The notes beneath the pieces were generated by a model. It saw only the letters and a program-made list of their open reading frames with translations, did no database searches and was not told where the DNA came from. Positions 1-13,442 of a DNA stretch of 64,000 nucleotides are shown one piece after another. Origin of the DNA: Paramyrothecium sp. XJ0827 (Eukaryota > Ascomycota > Sordariomycetes > Hypocreales > Stachybotryaceae). The DNA is taken from positions 3,844,001 through 3,908,000 of the forward strand of contig JAJFPB010000005.1 of assembly GCA_020881915.1 (NCBI GenBank). Direction: 5' to 3'. Every line of letters starts with the position of its first letter. Position 1 is the stretch's first letter. Position numbers and translations under genes: made by a program.

Positions 1-1935
1 CGATAGCACCCACTCACTCATCCCCTCATCCCACCGCCATCCCGAAAAGACTGTATTGGTGTCTTCAGTGTTTGCAACGGCAGCCAGCTTTTCAGCATGC
101 GCTAGGTCCCGTAGGTCCCTGCTCTTCTGTGCCAATAGGAAGGCCACGTCTGACCGTAGAGCGTGCCCTGACCAACCATGTGAGGAAACACCCTCCAGCA
201 TGGAGCACACCTCAGCCACAGCGTCGTGCCCAGCCACTACACGCGTCCGTCTGCGACATTGCGCGACAGAGCAAGCGAGTCTGACCGCTTGATCGTACTG
301 CGCCTGCGCTTGTGCGCCGTGCTTGGCCATTCCCATTCGAAGCTCATTTGCAGCCTGTTGTTTGAGCTTATTGAGCATGGGATCAGACTCCTCAGCCAGT
401 GCAAGATGCCGGGCGAGTGTCAGGACAAATACGCCTTCGCTGTGGGTTGCCCTTCGCCTCGACTGCGAGCGTGCTTCGTTAACACACTTCTCGAGCACGT
501 AAAGCAATCGTCTTTGCCTCTTCGGGGCTTTCAGGTCCCGCCCCAGCCTGTTGTTTGCCCCAATTGTCAGAGCTGCTGCCACCACAGCACTGGCGACGCT
601 GATAAACATCTGGCCCTTCTCATCTTGGCTGACACACAACCCGGTACTGTCTGGTTTCGATAAAAGTACCATGCTGCTGCACAGGAACTCTAGTGCCGAA
701 GGATTACCCCTTCCAGTTGTGGCAACTTCGAGGGCTCGGAGCCATGAATGTTTGAAGCTTTGCGAGGAAAACCATGACAACGGCAAGTGGCCTTCTTTCA
801 TCACCTGGGCGATACAGCCAAACATGTTCACTGACATGATCGGCTTGCTCATCCCATCAATTGCTGCACGGAGTGTTTGCGCATGAATCCCCCGAATGGC
901 GTCACCGTCGGTCGAACAAGGACTCAAAGAAATCACTTTGGTGGCTGATAACAGAACCTTCGAAGCTTCCTCGGGCCGGCCCAGATGCGCACACAGTCTG
1001 CTCAGCAAATAAGCGAACGGTTGCTCTAAAATGCCATCCTCAACGGCCTCCGTTAGCAGATGGACGGCGTGCGAGAGCAAAACGGCCTTCAAAGGTCGCC
1101 ATCCAGAGGCTTTGGAGCCAAATGCCTCCAGTTGATCGTACACATCCGCTGATGCGCTTGATGAAGTCCACGTAAACCCGGTACCGTTTTCTTTGGAGAA
1201 CTGCCGCTCCCATGCCTCGATATTCGCCACACAAGCTGGTATTTTTCGTAGACATAGTCCAAGCAACGAATTGCGATTCGGTTCGTCGGGTTTTGACTTC
1301 GTTGCGCGCAGTACATTTGCCAGCCAGTGAAATATTGCTTCGTAAATGCGATACTGAGGGACAGGCATTGAAGCCTTTAATGTCATCAGCTGCTCAGTAA
1401 GACTTGGAGGCAGTGATGACACGGCGTCCGTCAGAGTTGAGCGCTGACCTCCCTCGAAAGCAAGCTGCGGCGAACCATCCTGATCTCGAATCTTACGCCA
1501 GAGAGGTGTGGGCACAATCATTTGCCCGGCCATGGGAGAACCATTGTTGGCTTTCATCGCTCCTAGCATCCGAACAGACCGTGGGGGAGTGACCATCGGG
1601 TCCCGTGGTATTTTGCTAGTAGATGACTGCGCTCTTTGCCCATATGTCAACCGTATGCGCTTGTTGGTACGTTGGGAGTCTTCGGCTGTGCTTCGTCCCG
1701 ACCTTGGTCGCTTAGACTGTCCTTCGGTGCCGATGCTGCCTTTCGAGGTCAGCTTGCGTAATGCCTCAAGCCGTGACTGGAGCTGACGAAGCAGGCGCTG
1801 GCATCGAGCTGCCGTCCATGGCTGTACATCGCTCGCAGCGGTTTCGCTGGTCGGTCGTTGAAGGTAAGGCAGGCTTGTGGTTTGTTTATCGACATCGGCC
1901 ATCGGCGGGAGGGTGAGGGTAGCTGCTTGGGACAT
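1..1935 (-). CDS. conserved ascomycete protein of unknown function, N-terminal 645 codons (runs off left edge)
   Basis: A single uninterrupted minus-strand frame starts at the ATG at 1935-1933 and is open for 645 codons to the window edge, so the C-terminus is missing. I checked every codon for stops. The first upstream in-frame stop is at 1971-1969 with no ATG between, which fixes the start. The protein opens with a short proline-rich segment (LPYLQRP, near residue 25), then a basic helix (RCQRLLRQLQSRLEALRK) and a nuclear-looking KR-rich stretch (SKRPRSGR). From about residue 180 onward it is mainly amphipathic helix, with repeat-like segments such as YLLSRLCAHLGRPEEASKVL that suggest an alpha-solenoid. 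I do not recognise a named family. Its codon use looks like that of the neighbouring genes and it contains no evident introns. It is transcribed divergently from CLU1. Confidence 0.8.
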   Translation of the reverse strand, partial: MSQAATLTLPPMADVDKQTTSLPYLQRPTSETAASDVQPWTAARCQRLLRQLQSRLEALRKLTSKGSIGTEGQSKRPRSGRSTAEDSQRTNKRIRLTYGQRAQSSTSKIPRDPMVTPPRSVRMLGAMKANNGSPMAGQMIVPTPLWRKIRDQDGSPQLAFEGGQRSTLTDAVSSLPPSLTEQLMTLKASMPVPQYRIYEAIFHWLANVLRATKSKPDEPNRNSLLGLCLRKIPACVANIEAWERQFSKENGTGFTWTSSSASADVYDQLEAFGSKASGWRPLKAVLLSHAVHLLTEAVEDGILEQPFAYLLSRLCAHLGRPEEASKVLLSATKVISLSPCSTDGDAIRGIHAQTLRAAIDGMSKPIMSVNMFGCIAQVMKEGHLPLSWFSSQSFKHSWLRALEVATTGRGNPSALEFLCSSMVLLSKPDSTGLCVSQDEKGQMFISVASAVVAAALTIGANNRLGRDLKAPKRQRRLLYVLEKCVNEARSQSRRRATHSEGVFVLTLARHLALAEESDPMLNKLKQQAANELRMGMAKHGAQAQAQYDQAVRLACSVAQCRRRTRVVAGHDAVAEVCSMLEGVSSHGWSGHALRSDVAFLLAQKSRDLRDLAHAEKLAAVANTEDTNTVFSGWRWDEGMSEWVLS

Positions 1936-2456
1936 TTGAGAGCCCTGGTTTTTTCCCTTAGCAATGATTTAATAAGCAAGAATAATATGCCTAAGTCTCC
2001 AAGAGTAAACAAAATGTAAAAGCTAACGGCATATTGCAACATAAGATGGGCATGCAAATGGGAGATTTAGATGCGCTCTCGTCAAGGTGAAGGTCGTGTT
2101 TACTTATTGCTGCTTCCGGCCTAGCGTTCGGTTGGAGCTCATGCAGTCCCACCAATACTACCCCATATACCTGGGGTGTACCACGAAACCATCGAATTGT
2201 CCCAGTATAACCGAGTTCCAACCAGGTAGCGCACGGGGATCCGAATGCCCGGGACTTGCCGCAGTGACGGATAATTTTTTTTCTTCCAGAGAATGAATTA
2301 AAGCTTCGGCATCATCACTCCAACCTTCGTCATCCTACCTTTTGCAATTGTTCTCCTCCAGGCCGGCGGGCATTCCATGACCGGGATTTTTCTCATCTCT
2401 GTATAATCTTTGTATTCTACTGTACCTTTAATTTCTTTTATACTGCTGTCGTGAAG
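1936..2456. promoter_or_regulatory. shared divergent promoter between the left-edge gene and CLU1
   Basis: These 521 bases separate two divergent start codons and must hold both 5' regions. The half next to CLU1 is pyrimidine-rich (2310-2456), as is usual upstream of fungal start codons. No further element is assigned. Confidence 0.5.
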
Positions 2457-5400
2457 ATGGCTGCCGAAACTCACCCTCCAAGCTCTTCCGAACCAGGTGT
2501 GTTGCCTTTCCTCCTCCGATTCAATGACTGCACTCGGACGTCTCAGCCTCCATTACAGTGCTAACAATGGCTTTTCGTCCGCCCAGTCAATGGTAACAAG
2601 GACAATGTCGACATTGACAATGCTGCTTCCACGACCGAGGCTGAGGCCGACGCCGGCGAAGGTATGATGACTCTGCACATTCACACCCCGCCGCTTCTAA
2701 CACGAAATCTCGTGCAGCTCTGATCAATCTGACCGTGGTTCTACCCGATGCCAATGGCTCTAAGATGCAGATAATGGTTTGTAGATTCTCAAACTAGCTC
2801 CATATGGCTACCCTGTTGACGTGGTGCGTTACAAGGTCTCCTCCCAAGAACAAGTCCACGAGGTCCGCCAGTCCATCATCGACATGCCTTCGGCCTTTCA
2901 GTACACCTGCTTCCACCTGGAGTATCAGGGACAGAGGATCAACGACTTTATCCCGATAGCCGAGATCCCCGACCTGAGTCCTGAACCCGAGTTCCACGTC
3001 GTTCAGGACCCTTATACTGAAAGGGAGGCCCGCATCCACCTTGTCAGGATTCGGGAGCTCATCGGAGCTGCGGGAGACCGTTCCGACATCTCACAGGGTG
3101 TTCTTCCTGGCTTGTCTCTTTTTGAGGCCATTAGCAAGGACGAGCAAGGCTCTAAGGACGACTCCTCGGAGCAGTTGCCCACCAAGGACTATGACTTTTT
3201 GACAACGCCTTCGCTGTCAAATCTTGTTCCGCAGCCCTTGGAGCCGGCCCCTAAGACAGTCAAGTCGATAGCATTGTCTTCCTGGAACCCACCTCCATGC
3301 AACCTGAGGCAGCGTGGCCACTTGCTTTACCTAGTTGTTACCACCAACGAGGGCGAGCAGTTCCAAATCACCTCGCATGTGTCAGGATTCTTCGTCAACA
3401 AGTCCTCAAACGCAAAGTTTGATCCCTTTCCCAAGCCAGGACCCAAAGCCACGTCTGCACACTCTCTCCTTGACCTGGTCAACATCCTGTCTCCGTCCTT
3501 CACCGAATCCTTTACACAGCTTCAGGAGTACAACAATCAGAGGGATCCCCTGGCCACTTTCCAAATCACCAATGCCACCCCGGCCGCGCCGTGGACTGTG
3601 CCATCTCCTAACTCTGCGGTCTGCGCTCATGTGTCCGATCCTACCAGGCCCCAAGAGACATACCTGCTCTCTGGTGTCGAGAACACGGATACTTTGCGGG
3701 ATTGGAATGAGGAGTTCCAGTCGGCGAAAGAGCTGCCTAAAGAGACGGTTCAGGACCGGGTGTTCCGAGAACGCCTCGTCTCGAAACTTTTTGCCGATTA
3801 CAACGATGCTGCCACTAAGGGCGCGGTAATGGTTGCACGTGGTGAGATTGCACCACTCAACCCTACAGAGAGCAGGGACGCTCAAATCTTTGTCTACAAC
3901 AACATTTTCTTCTCTTTTGGTGCCGATGGTGTCGGTACCTTTACATCCGAGGGAGGAGACGAGGCTGCTCGAGTTGCTACTGGCAAGGACGTTGCTGGCG
4001 TTCGTCTCGTTAACCAGCTTGACATCGATGGCCTCTTCACCCCAGCTACCGTTGTTGTAGACTACCTCGGCAAGCGCGTGGTCGGACAGAGTATCGTTCC
4101 GGGAATCTTCAAGCAGCGGGAGCCCGGTGAGAACCAGATCGACTATGGTGCGGTTGACGGAAAGGATGTTGTTTCTGCCGACGAACGCTTTGTTGCTAGC
4201 TTCTCTCAGCTTTCAAAGGCTTTGAAGGTCAAGCAGCACCCAGTTTGGGATAAAGATGGCAAGAGGTTCGATTTGGAGGCCAGCGTTGAGACCAAGGGTC
4301 TTATGGGCACCGACGGCCGAAAGTATGTCCTGGATCTATACAGGATCACGCCACTCGATATTGCCTGGCTCGAGGATGGTGCCTCCGGCGAATACCCTCA
4401 TCGCATGACAGTGCTTCGCCCGGAGCTTGTGGATTCCTTTGGGCGCTTCAGGATGAAGGAATGGGCAGACAAGGAGATGGCTCGCCGAAATCAGTCGAAG
4501 CGTGAGGACAAGGCAGATGGTGAGGACCAGGACGGGGAGTCGGCCGAAGCCGATGCCAAGATTCTTCCCGACTTCTCCGAATTCAAGTTTGCTCTCAACC
4601 CTGATGCGTTCAGTGGCCAACAGCCCCAAAATGAGGAGGAGAAGCAGGAATTCGAGGCGGATGAAAAGGAAGTGCGCGAAGCTGGTCTATACCTGCGTAA
4701 CAAGGTCATTCCTGACCTGCTTCGTGAGCTTTCCGATTCTGACATCAGCTTCCCAATGGATGGTCTATCCTTGAGCCGTCTGCTGCATAAGCGTGGTATC
4801 AACGTGAGATACCTGGGTACGGTTGCTAGTCTTTCTACCGACCGACGCCTTTCGTGTCTACGTGATATCTGCGTTCAGGACATGATTGCTCGAGCGTTCA
4901 AACACGTTGCGTCATCCTACATGCGTTTCTTGCCCTTCCCTGCAGTCCCCGCATGCATCTCTCACCTTTTGAACTGTCTCCTTGGCTCTCAGACCAACCC
5001 CAAGCCAGCTGCCGATCTCGACTCCTCGATTAAAGCACTTTATACCGATGCCGACTGGTCTTTCGAGGAGGTTACACCCGGAAGCCTGCGGGCCCGTATT
5101 GAGGAAGAGGTCTCGAAGCGTTATAGGTTCAAGCTCGACGCCGAGTGGTATAACGTGGCTCGTCCCCTGCAACTTCTCCGCGAAGTGTCTTTGAAACTTG
5201 GAATTCAGGTTCAGGCTAAGGACTATGCGTTCACGCCTAGCGACATCCAGGAGACCCAGGTAAACAACCCTGGTGCAGCTGAGGCCACGAACAGTCAAGT
5301 GAATGGAGACGGCAAGAAGAAGAAGCAAAAGAAGAAGACTCGTGAGGCATCTCCGGCTTCACAAGGTTCCGCCGCCACTCCTACGACCTTCACCGCCGAG

Positions 5401-6378
5401 GATGTGGTCGACTTGGTTCCCATTATCAAGCATTCTTGCCCTCGCAGCTCACTTGCTGAGGAGGCGCTCGAGGCAGGTCGACTTTCGATCATTCAGGGTC
5501 AGAAGAAACTCGGCCAAGAGCTGCTGCTCGAATCTTTGTCCTTGCACGAGCAGATCTATGGTATTCTGCACCCTGAGGTTGCTCGTGTGTACAACAGCCT
5601 CTCCATGCTCTACTATCAACTTGACGATAAGGAGGCTGCCGTCGAGCTGGCCAGAAAGGCGATTGTGGTTGCCGAGCGTACTGTTGGTGTTGACGCTGCC
5701 GAGACTCTACTCAACTACCTCAACCTGAGTCTATTCTTGCACCAGGTCGGTGACAGCAAGGGCGCCTTGACTTATTCCAAGCATGCCTTGATGCTGTGGA
5801 AGATCATCTATGGACCTGGCCATCCCGATTCCATCACGACGCTCAACAACGCAGCGGTCATGCTGCAGCACCTGAAGGCCTACCACGAGTCCAGACTGTG
5901 GTTCGAAGAGTCGCTGCGTGTTTGCGAATCTGTGTTCGGCAAGCAGTCTGTGAACTCTGCTACGTTGCTGTTCCAGCTCGCTCAAGCACTGGCACTCGAC
6001 CAGGACTCCAAGGGGTCTGTTAACCGCATGCGCGAGTCTTACAACATCTTCCTCAGCGAGCTCGGCCCCGAGGACAAGAACACTAAGGAAGCCGAGAGCT
6101 GGCTTGAGCAATTGACTCAGAATGCAGTGTCGATAGCCAAGCACGCCAAGGACGCGCAGACCCGCCGTATTCGATCCGGTATTCGCTTCCCTGCCACCCC
6201 GGCGGCGGCTGGTGCTGCGGCACCACCTTCGCAACGTCTGACGCCGTCATCGCAGATGGATTCCCGCAGCATCGATGAGCTCATCAAGTTCATTGAAGGC
6301 GGTGACCAAACGTCCAAGACCAAGAAGCGCCCTACTAGAGGCAACCCAAAGCGTCGAGGCCACGCAACCGGTCTGTAG
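2457..6378 (+). CDS. CLU1: CLU1/eIF3-p135-type clustered mitochondria protein
   Basis: Model: 2457..2496, 2587..2661, 2718..2776, 2836..6378; 1238 residues. The three small 5' exons are joined by 90, 56 and 59 nt introns with GT..AG ends and keep frame, so the long 3' exon does not itself contain the start. CLU family proteins are large cytosolic RNA-binding proteins needed for normal mitochondrial distribution, and they also associate loosely with eIF3. Seen here: an N-terminal ubiquitin-like segment (LINLTVVLPDA then VSSQEQVHEVRQSI), a central CLU domain around residues 320-600 (for example VARGEIAPLNPTESRDAQIF), an eIF3-p135-like segment around 690-860, a lysine-rich linker near 880 (KKKKQKKKT), TPR repeats around 950-1120 (ARVYNSLSMLYYQLDDKEAA) and a basic C-terminus. 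The length is normal for fungi. Confidence 0.95.
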
Positions 6379-7425
6379 ATGACCCGTGACCAGATAATGT
6401 CCAGGGGTATGATACATCTAGTCATTACTGTTCGTGTAGCGATAGGGAGCGGATTTTCGTGTCAAAAGAAGGTGTTATAAAAAAAGGAGGCATGGCAGGC
6501 AAGGTTGTTAGGCAGGACCTGGGTCACTAAGGGGTACAGCGTGCAATTGGCACAGGCGGGCAGATTCTGCATCACCATATGGAGGCGTCTGATATGTCAC
6601 CATTTTGGGATATGTACACATACATAGGAAAATTCAGTGTGCCAACTGAACCACACAAAAATAAACATCCTCACTCATGTAACGCTCCTTTTTATTTTCA
6701 AACTCGATTTCAGTTGGCTCAAAGATGACGGTGCTCTCAAGAAAGTTATTGAGAAGCAAAGAGTTGGCTGTGCCGTTTCCGCGGCCAGGGGAGACAGTGT
6801 CAACCTTGAAATATGCCACCACTCGACATGGTCAATGTTTACATATCGCACCAGCCCCTGTGCACCAGCAAGATACTACCTTTTCGATGTTCGTGTGGGT
6901 GCGTCTGCGTCTGTGTGTTCTTCGGTGTATAAGACGTATGCTAATGCTGCGATTGTCGAGTGATTTCGCATCGTTATTGACTTGGGCGGATCGGGATGCC
7001 CTGGGGCATCTCATGTATCCTATCGCCGGGCCATGAAAGCTAATATTGGAATCATATGGGTCACGCATCTAGGATTTATGTTTAAACAAATAGTGCTCTT
7101 CTTCAAGACACGAGAGTATATTGCAAGTTGAGAACGTTGTGCCTAGATGTTGCAGTTGTCTGTGGGTTTATCCTTCCCGTCCACTAATCGTGGCCTTGGA
7201 GCATTTGCCTTGAAAAGGTCGCGCTGAATCAAATGGCCGAGCCCAATGAAGTTTCCCCCTACCCCCATTTGATCGTAATTCATACCACCCAATATCACAG
7301 ATAACGCCTCCCTTTTGCAGTGCATGTTCTTTTGCCTCACCCTCTGGTTTTGAGTTCAACTGTGTGTGGGCTGAGGGGGGTTAAACGATAACCCCTGACA
7401 ACGCAATGCATAAACACAGATAGTC
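6379..7425. other. intergenic region between convergent CLU1 and forkhead genes
   Basis: It holds the 3' UTRs of two convergent genes. Only short frames without family features are present, and no RNA gene or repeat was seen. An A-rich run (AAAAAAAGG) at about 6479 and a stretch of fairly low GC at 6600-7140 are the only compositional features. Confidence 0.5.
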
Positions 7426-9533
7426 TTACATGTGACCCTTCAATGCACTTGCGACTGGAACTCCCCTTCCGACAGGCGCATGGTAGGTACCTATGCTTTG
7501 GAAACCCCTGACATCTGTTAGATACTACTTTCGTGGCATAGAGCTGGAGCAACTTACTTGGTTAAATCAAAACCCTCTTCCTCACCCTCAGGGTCTAGAT
7601 CGGGTTCCTCCCTAGGTCCCGACTTCTGAGGGCGAGAGGGACTACTTGGCGGAGACTTGTTCGCCGCGGGAGGGCTACTGCTTTGCGGCACATTTCCAGT
7701 TGGCTTTGAGGGACTGGCTTCGTATGTGAACCTGGCCGATGGCCTCAGGGGCGTGCTACCAATATCGGCATACTTCCAGAACGGCGCAGGAGAACTGGTA
7801 GGCATATGCTGACTAGGACGCTGCGCGGTGCTAGGGGGTGCTAGCTTGGGATGCACCCTTGGCGGCGCGGGCGTCACGAATGAGCCCCCTTCGTCTTGCA
7901 GATAAGATGATGTCAAGGTCGGGGACTGCGGTTGATACCCGGAGAAAGAAGAGTCCGGGGGGTTCGATCGGCGTGGGCGGGGCAGAGGACTTCCGTCTAC
8001 CGTTAGGTTCGCGCTTCTTGCAGAGAGACGGTCTGATGAAATTTGTCGGATAGGCGTGGATTGAGCCAGGGACTGCTGTGACGCGCGTGGGGTGGGAGAG
8101 GCTTGAGGCGAGACACCGCGGCGCTTTCGGGCAGTGGAGGGAGGATCCCTGGATGCCATATCCCTTGGGCCTTGGGTAATGTAGTTGAGCTGGTTAGGTG
8201 ACGATGGCGCGGACGACCCACGGTGACCTCCACGACCTATGCGATAGGCATTTCGTACCATCTCTTCCTTGGCTTCAGACACTATCTGCCACTTCATACC
8301 CTTTCCAGGCTCATCTGTTGACCTTGCAACCTTGTCAAAAGCCTTGTTCAAGGAGAGGTTGTGACGAATGGAATTCTATAGTCACAGGGTTAGCTCAGAA
8401 ACTCCTTCATGTGTTGGGAAGCGGAAATAATGGCGGGGGATGCTTACCTGCCAACCTGCCGCTTGCTGGTGGCGGTAGTAAGCGTAGCTGTTCATGATGA
8501 AAGTGTAAATTCCATTCAGGTTCAGTTTGCCATCAGGAGCATTCAGTATAGCTTGCGTGATCATCTGCGCATAGCTGTACTGTGGCTTTATATGTTGGTT
8601 GTCGTCGAGACTGAGGTCCACGCCGGTGTTGGCTCCCATCACAACAGCAGGCGATTTAGCAGGTACGCTGGAGACAATAACCTGCGAAGAGGACGGCGGA
8701 GGCGTACCAGGACGCTTGTAGTCGGGCGGGGCTGGCGCAATAAGCGGCTGGCGGCGGGATGAACGACCTTGAGTCGTGTCGGCAACCGTGAGGCCACATC
8801 TTTGAAGGAAGGTCGCATGCACCCGTAGAGAGCTGATTTCAGATGGCAAGACGAACATCATTTCTACATTGGCAATCTCGATAACCTCACCGCTCGTCAA
8901 CGGATGTGAAAGTCCTGATTTGAGCGGTTGGCCATCAATTTTGGCGCCGTTGCGTCCCTTGACGTGCAGGAACCACCTCTCGTCCTTGGAGTCGAAAGAT
9001 ATGAATGCGTGCTCACGCGAGACCATCTTGCTCGGGCCAAGGTCGATGTGAACCAATTCCTGGTCGTCTGCTTCGGCATGAGACGTCTCTGGGGCTCGGC
9101 CGATATTAACAGAGAGCTTTGTGATGTAGAATGTCCAGTCGTGGGCAGCAATCTTGGCATAAGCCTTGACACCATCCCCATTCGCCTCGTGGATGGCATT
9201 GGCGTGGTCCTTGCTAGCCTGCACCGGTTGGGCCTTGAGTTGCTGCGTGATCCGCGATACAAGCTGATCGTCGTCGTCGGTAGACCGCGAAGAAGGCTGC
9301 TCCTCATCGTCCTCATCCTCGTGATCGTTATCCCCCGCGCCATCCTGTTCTGCGAGTGCGGGCGCGGACGCGGCCGGCCGCTCCGGGGATATACCCTTCC
9401 TGCGACGTTTGGCTGGACGGCTGGGCGAGGAGTTATCAATGTCTGGCTGCGGTTTCGTCGCGGACGGTGTTACCGTCGCATCCTTGCGCGGATCGCGGCG
9501 GCCACGGCTGGCTCGTTTCGCCGAAGGCGGCAT
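7426..9533 (-). CDS. forkhead transcription factor with FHA domain (Fkh1/Fkh2 type)
   Basis: Model: complement of 7426..7507, 7558..8375, 8448..9533; 661 residues. The N-terminal part is basic and acidic-rich. A FHA domain, which binds phosphothreonine, lies around residues 130-240 ([14 protein letters not shown], then [13 protein letters not shown]). A forkhead winged-helix DNA-binding domain lies around 315-410. It starts [14 protein letters not shown] and is split by a 72 nt intron directly before the recognition helix [13 protein letters not shown]. The C-terminal third is proline/serine-rich and disordered. The last 50 nt intron begins at GTAAGT, and the unspliced frame would stop at TAA 7556-7554. 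Splicing restores a conserved-looking tail ([17 protein letters not shown]) that ends at TAA 7428-7426. FHA-forkhead factors drive G2/M gene expression in yeasts and morphogenesis in moulds. It is divergent from PAP. Confidence 0.93.
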
Positions 9534-10500
9534 GGTAGTGGATGGCTGCAGAACACAGGGAAAGGTGGCGGGCGTCCAGGAAGAGGGAAGACAATGACGG
9601 TATCCAGAGGGTGTCGCGATGCACGAGACGCCTTTTCGGGAGGGTAGACGAGATTTTGTGCCGGCACTGAGTTGTGGGCGTAGGCTGGAATGAAATCTGG
9701 CGTTGCGTGATGCTGTGTCTCAAAGTTCGTAAAAGAGATACGACTCGGTACCGCGTGTTCGCGTTTAGTGCTTCCCACATTACTTCCTAGTGCAGGGTGT
9801 GGCAGATGTGCCCCTAGCGTTGAAGTGACTTTGCAAAGCCGAGCGAGGCTCCAGGTAATAGGTAGCCATAGGTACACGGTGTGGCTGGCTCTGCGTTCAG
9901 GTACGGTGCACATACCTAAAAGCACTTTATGCAGGTCCCTCGGAAGATTCCTTAAAGTACCCAGGAGAGAGCCGCTACCTTGGCCCTTGCAGCCGAAACC
10001 AATCGTGGGTGCTGGAAAAACAGAAGGTTGGCGTTGGGGACAGCATCCGTCCCGCATTTATCCACTAAAACCCTGTACCTCAGTGACCGGAACACTGCAG
10101 CGAGCTCGACACGCCTTACAGGGGTCCACCTTTTTCCTACCTTAGCTCGTGAAACAGGAACCTCGACTCACGTTATCTTCCTGCTTTCCAGATCGTCGAC
10201 TTGCTGCGACACTCTAAATCGAACCTCTACATCACATCCCTTGTATTATACCAATTCCGCCATCATTTGGCAACGCGAATAGGTATAAGCTGCTACTGCT
10301 CATTCACCATCGGTAGCTTCGCCCGAAATTGCCCCGTCGCCGTCGTCGGGCGGTCGGCCCAGCAGGAGGCAGCAGGGTCGTTTCTGCACCGGCAACGGAA
10401 CTTCTTCATCCTCGGTCACTGAGACCACCATCCGAGACGCCGACGCCGCCGCAGAGCAGCGTCTTCCCCAGCATAGGCCGGCATTCGCATCGACTACATC
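9534..10500. promoter_or_regulatory. divergent promoter region between the forkhead gene and poly(A) polymerase
   Basis: 967 bases separate the two divergent starts. I see no coding signal beyond antisense shadows of the forkhead first exon. Several ACCTNNG-type words (for example near 9905 and 9940) belong to the dispersed TACCT motif set described in the findings. Confidence 0.5.
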
Positions 10501-12671
<2,171 letters not shown>

Positions 12672-13442
12672 TCGGTTTCATCCTCATTTTTCCACAATTT
12701 CGAATCCTACCACCCCTTCAATGATTTGGCAGGATCATGTAGTCGCGACGTACTTGGCAATAGCACGGCCATGTGCGACGCGCCTAAGACTAGGCTCAAA
12801 CCTGACCAGAGCCCCCCAATATATGTCGTTGGCTGACAAGCAGAAAGTTGACCCGCTCACTGCTGAGCTTCCACTTCCAACTTTTCAGCACTTCCCGACG
12901 ATCTTTGAAAAAAAGAAGAAAAAAACACATGCAAAAACTAATCAAACACGCAAGTCGGCCTCGTTTTGTTGCTGACATGGCACTGAACGCTGGGGGGAAC
13001 CATATGTGAACATATAATCGCGTCGACTTGCAAAGCAGGGCGTTTGGCGGTCTCTACTCATGCTGCTCAGGGCCCACAGAAGAAGGACAAGAAAAGAAGA
13101 AAGCAAGGAAGGGCTCCATCGAGGTAGCCGAAATAGCCATGGTGCCATGGGCCTCCCATTTGCTGGTTTGGACGGGCTACTAGAATGCTCGCAATTTTCG
13201 GGAGTGTCTCACCAGTTATACACCAAGCCGCCTCTTCTGTCTTGGGTTTGTATTATAGACACATCAGGCCTTTTGCTATAAATACAACTTATTCGAGGCT
13301 CCTTTAGCCTCAGTGGCGTAGCTATATACATGTTCTGAGGCTGTGGTTCGCTTTGCTTATTGTCGTGTGGAATTCCACTTTGGTCTTGATGCCCGTTCTC
13401 CCCTTCTAATCCTCACGAGCCATCAGAGTAAGGCTCCGGTCA
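12672..13442. other. intergenic region between convergent PAP and DML1 genes
   Basis: 3' UTR space for two convergent genes. A short A-rich run occurs at 12908-12926. No coding or RNA gene was recognised. Confidence 0.45.

Noticed and set aside
2821..6378. CLU1 starting at 2821
   Set aside because: 2821 is a GTG inside an intron. Three upstream exons restore the conserved N-terminal segment from the ATG at 2457.
8928..9647. 239-codon plus-strand frame opposite the forkhead first exon
   Set aside because: It is antisense to the FHA-encoding exon. Its Arg-rich, repetitive content follows from complementing that GC-rich coding sequence.
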